9,963 bases of DNA, taken from positions 1-9,963 of the forward strand of contig JAFAGL010000053.1 of NCBI GenBank assembly GCA_023422735.1. The letters are read 5' to 3'. Under the pieces are notes generated by a model that searched no databases, was not told the origin of the DNA, and saw nothing but the letters and a program-made list of their open reading frames with translations. Made by a program: the position numbers and the translations under genes. How positions within the stretch are numbered: the stretch's first letter is position 1; every line of letters begins with the position of its first letter. Shown in pieces: positions 6,251 through 9,963 of the stretch. Origin of the DNA: Pseudomonadota bacterium (GTDB taxonomy: Bacteria > Pseudomonadota > Alphaproteobacteria > Rhizobiales > Rhizobiaceae).

Positions 6251-7096
6251 ATGGACAAGCGAGATCTTTCTGCTCTTTTTCGCGACCGGCTGAAATCCCT
6301 GCTTTCACGCAAGGAGCAGAATCAGTCCGCCTTTGCCGCTGAGGTCGGGCTTGACCGTTCCGCTTTATCGCAACTCTTGTCGGGTGCGACTACGCGTTTG
6401 CCACGCGCAGAAACCCTCATCAATATCGCTGCACGGCATAAGGTATCGCTCGACTGGTTGCTTGGGCTCAGCCAGGATGAGGGTCTGACCGGCGAGTTGC
6501 GTGCAAATATCGAAATGGAAGAAGGGCTCGGCGGAAACGATCGCGCCCTTCTGGCGCGCTGGCATGCAGAGGCTTCGGGCACCAAAATTCGCTATGTTCC
6601 TGCAGGCATGCCGGACCTCCTGCGGACCGAGGAACTGATCGCCTATGAGTCCGCACGTTCCAATCGCAACAGCGAAATTCAGATTGATGAAACGCTGTCC
6701 CGGATTGACTATAATCGGCGACCGGAAACAGACATGGAAGTCTGCATGCCGCAGCATACTTTGGAGATCTTCGCGCGCGGCCTGGGGATCTGGTCGGACT
6801 TTCCCACCGAACAGCGCAAGGCACAACTCACGCATATGGCTCGATTACTGGACGATCTTTATCCGAGCTTCCGCCTGTTTTTGTATGACGGGCGCGAGCG
6901 CTATTCCATTCCCTACACGGTTTTCGGCTCTATCCGCGCGGCAATCTATGTCGGCGACATGTATCTCGTTTTGAACGCGACCGAACCGGTTCGAACGCTG
7001 ACCCGCCATTTCGATACTCTTATCCGCAGCGCGCGTATTCACGCTCATGAAGCTTCGGCCTACGCGCAGGCCTTGCGTGACCGGCACTTTTCTTGA
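6251..7096 (+). CDS. XRE-family transcriptional regulator with C-terminal sensor-like domain
   Basis: A 281-residue DNA-binding protein. An XRE/Cro-type helix-turn-helix occupies about residues 17-73: the first helix holds QSAFAAEVGL, the recognition region LDRSALSQLLSG (34-45), and the domain ends with VSLDWLLGLS. Residues 110-275 form a second domain I cannot name, with a conserved-looking core RLFLYDGRERYSIPYTVFG (208-226) and AAIYVGDMYLVL. It is too long to be a dimerisation tail and may bind an effector. The start is supported by GAGG 8 bases before ATG 6251. It is divergent from the desaturase unit and 54 bases upstream of bmt on the same strand, so it probably controls both, and itself, through the dyads at 6107-6217. 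Likely effectors from context are betaine, dimethylglycine, methionine or S-adenosylmethionine; the sequence does not decide. Confidence 0.88.
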   Translation: MDKRDLSALFRDRLKSLLSRKEQNQSAFAAEVGLDRSALSQLLSGATTRLPRAETLINIAARHKVSLDWLLGLSQDEGLTGELRANIEMEEGLGGNDRALLARWHAEASGTKIRYVPAGMPDLLRTEELIAYESARSNRNSEIQIDETLSRIDYNRRPETDMEVCMPQHTLEIFARGLGIWSDFPTEQRKAQLTHMARLLDDLYPSFRLFLYDGRERYSIPYTVFGSIRAAIYVGDMYLVLNATEPVRTLTRHFDTLIRSARIHAHEASAYAQALRDRHFS

Positions 7097-7150
7097 CCGC
7101 GCATAGCGATTTCTTTACCCGTTGACGACCCAACCTTTCGGAGAACTCCC

Positions 7151-8161
7151 ATGGCCAATCCGCTTGAAGCATTGCTCGCGGAAAAAGGTGTCCTGCTCGC
7201 AGACGGCGCGACTGGCACCAACCTCTTCAATATGGGCCTTGAATCCGGCGAAGCGCCCGAGCTTTGGAATGAAGATCAACCGGAAAAGATCGCTGCCCTG
7301 CACCAGGGGTTTGTCGATGCCGGCGCAGATATCATCCTGACGAATTCCTTCGGCGGCACGCGTCACAGATTAAAGCTGCATCGCGCGCAGGATCGCGTTC
7401 ACGCGCTGAACAAGAAAGCCGCGGAAATCGCATGTTCAGTGGCGCAGAAAGCCGATCGAAAAATCATCGTCGCAGGATCTGTTGGCCCGACGGGGGAGTT
7501 GCTGGAACCACTCGGCGCCCTCACCTATGATCAGGCTGTGGAAGCCTTTGTCGAGCAGATGGAAGGCTTGAAGGCCGGCGGCGTCGACGTGGCCTGGATC
7601 GAAACCATGTCCGCACCAGCGGAAGCACGCGCGGCGGCCGATGCGGCAATCCGCGTGGGACTTCCATATACCTACACGGTATCTTTCGACACAGCGGGCC
7701 GCTCCATGATGGGTCTGCATCCCAAGGATATTCACGGTGTCGCTGAAGGACTGCCGCACGAGCCGCAAGCGGTAGGCGCCAATTGCGGCGTGGGAGCCTC
7801 CGACATTCTATCGTCCTTGCTCGACATGACCGCTGCCAGGCCGGGCGCCACCGTGATCGTCAAGGGCAATTGCGGCATCCCCGAGTTTCGAGGCACCGAT
7901 ATCCATTATTCGGGAACACCGGAACTGATGGCTGATTATGCGCGGCTAGCAGTGGATGCTGGCGCGAAAATCATCGGCGGCTGCTGCGGCACGTCATTCG
8001 GGCACTTGAAAGCGATGCGCGATGCAATCGACGGGCACAAGAAGGCCGATCGTCCGACCATCGAAACGATCACTGACCGGATCGGTCCGCTTCGAAACAA
8101 GCAGGCGGACGAAAGCGGCGCGACCGGTGAAGGCGGCGGCCGCAGACGCCGCCGGGGCTGA
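7151..8161 (+). CDS. bmt: Betaine-homocysteine S-methyltransferase, rhizobial type
   Basis: A cytoplasmic zinc enzyme that probably transfers a methyl group from glycine betaine to homocysteine, giving methionine and dimethylglycine. The 336-residue protein is a single homocysteine S-methyltransferase barrel: DGATGTNLF (18-26) near the N-terminus, AGSVGPTGE (108-116), GANCGVG (209-215) and IIGGCCGTS (274-282). Cys212, Cys278 and Cys279 fit the three zinc ligands. It is shorter than mammalian BHMT (about 406 residues) and lacks the C-terminal dimerisation arm; it matches the type known from Sinorhizobium meliloti. The tail GEGGGRRRRRG is striking. GGAGA 7 bases before ATG 7151 supports the start. 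It follows the XRE gene by 54 bases and ends at a strong terminator. Its product dimethylglycine would feed the FAD/GcvT enzyme at 1444-4032. A different methyl donor is possible. Confidence 0.9.
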   Translation: MANPLEALLAEKGVLLADGATGTNLFNMGLESGEAPELWNEDQPEKIAALHQGFVDAGADIILTNSFGGTRHRLKLHRAQDRVHALNKKAAEIACSVAQKADRKIIVAGSVGPTGELLEPLGALTYDQAVEAFVEQMEGLKAGGVDVAWIETMSAPAEARAAADAAIRVGLPYTYTVSFDTAGRSMMGLHPKDIHGVAEGLPHEPQAVGANCGVGASDILSSLLDMTAARPGATVIVKGNCGIPEFRGTDIHYSGTPELMADYARLAVDAGAKIIGGCCGTSFGHLKAMRDAIDGHKKADRPTIETITDRIGPLRNKQADESGATGEGGGRRRRRG

Positions 8162-8173
8162 CAGCGCCCATAT

Positions 8174-8203
8174 AAAAAAACCCCGGACGACCGGGGCTTT
8201 TTA
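8174..8203. terminator. Bidirectional rho-independent terminator
   Basis: CCCCGG-ACGA-CCGGGG (8181-8196) is flanked by a run of seven A on the left and five T on the right, giving a T-run after the stem on both strands. It lies between the convergent bmt and lipoprotein genes, 13 bases after the bmt stop and directly at the tandem TAATAA of the lipoprotein gene. Confidence 0.9.
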
Positions 8204-8356
8204 TTACTCCGCCGGAACTTCCGGAACGCCACGTTCCGAACTGTCGGCTGTCGCGGAAGACCCACCCGACTGCGTGTCGGAATTGTTGGTGCTCATGCAG
8301 CCGGCACCGAAAAGCAAGACGGCTGCAACCGCAGTATAAGAAAGAACGCGCTTCAT
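8204..8356 (-). CDS. Tiny putative lipoprotein, 50 aa
   Basis: The start is placed at ATG 8356, with AAAGG 8 bases upstream. A longer in-frame TTG start at 8413 would put 19 polar residues before the signal peptide and is rejected. MKRVLSYTAVAAVLLFGAGC is a typical lipoprotein signal: basic n-region, hydrophobic core, and Cys20 as the lipidation site. The lipobox is slightly off consensus, with Gly at -3 where Leu is usual, though GAGC is otherwise good. The mature part is only 31 residues, rich in Ser, Thr, Gly and Glu, with no recognised domain. The gene ends with tandem stops (TAATAA) running into the shared terminator. It may be transcribed from its own promoter near 8393. Small lipoproteins of this kind are often envelope-associated; no link to betaine metabolism is visible. 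Confidence 0.72.
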   Translation of the reverse strand: MKRVLSYTAVAAVLLFGAGCMSTNNSDTQSGGSSATADSSERGVPEVPAE

Positions 8357-8382
8357 TCTCTGGACCTTTCGCGGGCAGACCG

Positions 8383-8415
8383 CATTGTGGACATTGTATT
8401 TTCGTTCACACAATG
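8383..8415 (-). promoter_or_regulatory. Possible lipoprotein promoter region with CATTGT repeats
   Basis: On the minus strand TACAAT (complement of 8393-8398) is a good -10 match and would give a leader of about 30 bases before ATG 8356; no convincing -35 is seen. CATTGT occurs at 8383-8388 and 8392-8397, and its complement ACAATG at 8410-8415, so the -10 lies inside an inverted repeat with a 12-base spacer. Confidence 0.35.
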
Positions 8416-8549
8416 ATCACCCGCGCCTCAGGTTCCGTCCAGGCACCACCGTTCCCGCAGCTTCATTTGTAATCGCGTCAATTCACCGGCTTCGCGGACG
8501 CGTGGAAACCGTCTGCCAAACCTCCTTGTGAATCAGATCGGCCACTTTA
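8416..8549. other. Intergenic spacer without recognisable gene
   Basis: Between the lipoprotein promoter region and the end of the second MttB gene I see no credible open reading frame, tRNA or repeat. A perfect Shine-Dalgarno-like AAGGAGG is present on the minus strand (complement of 8521-8527) but no start codon follows at a usable distance. Confidence 0.5.
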
Positions 8550-8567
8550 GCCCGGCCGTTTTCGGGC
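8550..8567 (-). terminator. GC-rich hairpin just after the second MttB gene, possible terminator
   Basis: GCCCG (8550-8554) pairs with CGGGC (8563-8567); an alternative fold uses GGCCG-TTTT-CGG with a bulged G. It begins 6 bases after the TGA at 8573-8575 in the direction of transcription. No T-run follows on the minus strand, so termination here would be weak or factor-dependent. Confidence 0.35.
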
Positions 8568-8572
8568 CCTTT

Positions 8573-9963
8573 TCAAGTGAAGGCGTCGGGCATCGACTCT
8601 TTCTTGCGCGCGATGAAGTCGTTCAACCCATCCGCAATGCCCTGATCGAGCGCCGGGGCCTCGTAATTTTCCAGCCAGCGCCGCGCGAGCTCATTGGCGC
8701 GTTGCGGCGCCGTCTTCTCCCCTTCTGCCAGCCACTGCTCGTAAGAATTGTTATCCGCGATGCTTGAACGGTAGAAAGCGCTCTGGAAATTGGCCTGCGT
8801 GTGATCGCAACCGAGATAATGGCTGCCGGGGCCAACCTGCCGGATCGCATCCATCGCCTGGCCGTTTTCGGAGAGGTCGACACCTTCGGCCAGCTTCTGC
8901 GCCATGCCGAGCTGGTCGACATCCATCATGAACTTCTCATAACAGGAGGACAAGCCGCCTTCGAGCCAGCCTGCCGAATGGAGCACGAAATTCGTGCCGG
9001 CAAGAAGCGTGGAATTCAGCGTATTGGCGCTTTCATAGGCGGCCTGCGCATCCGGGATCTTGGACGCGCAAAGCGAGCCGCCAGTGCGGAAAGGCAGGCC
9101 AAGACGCCGCGCAAGCTGGGCTGCACCATAAGACACAAGCGATGGCTCGGGCGTGCCGAAAGTGGGCGCACCCGATTGCATAGAAATCGAGGAGGCGAAG
9201 GTGCCGAACAGCACCGGCGCACCTGGACGCACGAGTTGCGTGAAGGATGCGCCGGCGAGAACTTCGGCCAGCACCTGCGTCAGCGTACCGGCAACCGTGA
9301 CCGGGCTCATTGCGCCGGCCAGAATGAACGGCGTGACGATACAGGCCTGATTGTTGCGGGCATAGACTTTCGCCGCGCCAAGCATGGTTTCGTCAAAAAC
9401 CATCGGCGAATTGGCGTTGATGAGATTGATGATGACCGTGTTGTCGTTCACGAACTGGTCGCCAAACAGGATCTTAGCCATGGCGACCGTGTCTTCGGCG
9501 CGCTCCGGTGCGGTGACGGAGCCCATGAAAGGCTTGTCCGACAGCGTCATATGCGCATGAACCATGTCGAGATGGCGCTTGTTCACCGGGACATCGACCG
9601 GCTCGCAAACCGTGCCGCCCGAATGGTGAATCGAGGGCGCAAGGTACGCAAGCTTCACGAAATTGCGGAAATCTTCGATCGTGGCATAACGGCGGTTGCC
9701 ATCCAGATCGCGCACGAAGGGCGGACCGTAAACGGGCGCGAACACCGTTGCGTCGCCACCGATCTGTACCGAGCGCTCGGGATTGCGCGCGTGCTGGGTG
9801 AATCGCGATGGCGCGGTTTTCAGCAGCTCTCGGCACAGGCCGCGCGGAAAATGAACCCGCTCGCCTTTGACGTCAGCCCCGGCTTCCTTCCAAAGCGCCA
9901 GCGCTTCGGCATCGTCGCGGAACTCGATGCCGATTTCTTCGAGCACCGTATCGGCGTTCTTTT
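8573..9963 (-). CDS. Second MttB-family methyltransferase paralogue (non-pyrrolysine), 5'-truncated by window edge
   Basis: Likely a corrinoid-dependent amine methyltransferase. The frame is open from the window edge (KNADTVLEEIGIEF) to TGA 8573-8575, about 463 residues. The GTG at 9946 is inside the conserved N-terminal region and is not the start; about 40-60 residues are missing. Signatures shared with the gene at 1-1392 are SGAPTFGTPE, AQLARR, HSAGWLEGG, QVGPGSHYLG and an HTQ motif. There is no in-frame TAG. The two paralogues differ between these blocks, for example SLCASKIPDAQAAYES here against TCAANAVDAQSAYES there, and in the stretches just after SGAP-FGTPE, so they may take different substrates. 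No oxidoreductase partner follows it; downstream lie a spacer and a lipoprotein gene. It points towards bmt, so any operon partners lie beyond the window edge. Family firm, substrate unknown. Confidence 0.92.
   Translation of the reverse strand, partial: KNADTVLEEIGIEFRDDAEALALWKEAGADVKGERVHFPRGLCRELLKTAPSRFTQHARNPERSVQIGGDATVFAPVYGPPFVRDLDGNRRYATIEDFRNFVKLAYLAPSIHHSGGTVCEPVDVPVNKRHLDMVHAHMTLSDKPFMGSVTAPERAEDTVAMAKILFGDQFVNDNTVIINLINANSPMVFDETMLGAAKVYARNNQACIVTPFILAGAMSPVTVAGTLTQVLAEVLAGASFTQLVRPGAPVLFGTFASSISMQSGAPTFGTPEPSLVSYGAAQLARRLGLPFRTGGSLCASKIPDAQAAYESANTLNSTLLAGTNFVLHSAGWLEGGLSSCYEKFMMDVDQLGMAQKLAEGVDLSENGQAMDAIRQVGPGSHYLGCDHTQANFQSAFYRSSIADNNSYEQWLAEGEKTAPQRANELARRWLENYEAPALDQGIADGLNDFIARKKESMPDAFT

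Noticed and set aside
8357..8413. A TTG start extending the lipoprotein by 19 residues
   Set aside because: It would bury the signal peptide behind a polar leader; ATG 8356 has a better ribosome-binding site and gives a normal lipoprotein signal.
8521..8527. A perfect AAGGAGG on the minus strand in the spacer
   Set aside because: No ATG or GTG follows at a usable distance (the only TTG is 1 base away), so no gene is supported.
9944..9946. GTG at 9946 as the start of the second MttB gene
   Set aside because: The frame stays open to the window edge and the residues upstream continue the conserved N-terminal pattern.
1..9963. CRISPR arrays, insertion sequences, attachment sites, tRNA or rRNA
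   Set aside because: I saw no regularly spaced repeats, transposase-like frames or tRNA-like folds on reading both strands by eye; a formal search was not possible.

Overview
The window looks like chromosomal DNA of an alphaproteobacterium, most likely of the order Hyphomicrobiales (the Rhizobium / Brucella / Mesorhizobium side). The reasons are fairly GC-rich, alphaproteobacterial-type codon use, a rhizobial-type betaine-homocysteine S-methyltransferase, and a corrinoid-type methyltransferase homologue beside a dimethylglycine-dehydrogenase-like flavoprotein. No mobile element, CRISPR array, tRNA or rRNA was seen. The taxonomic call is inferred from gene content, not from a marker gene.

Layout. 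Left arm (1-4032, + strand): the 3' part of an MttB-family methyltransferase, then a full-length FAD/GcvT fusion enzyme of the dimethylglycine/sarcosine dehydrogenase family, closed by a hairpin at 4050-4074. Middle (4084-6084, - strand): an apparent three-gene unit read as membrane di-iron desaturase-fold enzyme, then PhnD-like binding protein without signal peptide, then a 55-residue single-pass membrane protein. A perfect 11-bp hairpin lies between the last two. A 166-bp divergent spacer packed with dyads separates this unit from the right arm (6251-8161, + strand), which holds an XRE-family regulator followed by betaine-homocysteine methyltransferase (bmt) and a bidirectional terminator at 8174-8203. 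Right end (8204-9963, - strand): a tiny lipoprotein, about 215 bp of mostly featureless spacer, and a second, divergent MttB paralogue that runs off the window.

How the genes may work together. The locus reads as one-carbon recovery from glycine betaine or related quaternary amines. Bmt moves one methyl of betaine to homocysteine, giving methionine and dimethylglycine. The FAD/GcvT enzyme can oxidise dimethylglycine (or sarcosine) and pass the one-carbon unit to tetrahydrofolate. The two non-pyrrolysine MttB homologues would demethylate quaternary amines onto a corrinoid protein, but no corrinoid protein or corrinoid:THF methyltransferase lies in the window. The XRE protein is the obvious local regulator. 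The least explained part is the desaturase / PhnD-like / small membrane protein unit. Its place inside a methylamine locus suggests, without proof, that the desaturase-fold enzyme may act on something other than ordinary membrane lipids.

Both MttB genes are cut by the window edges at nearly homologous points, so their starts and upstream partners cannot be seen.
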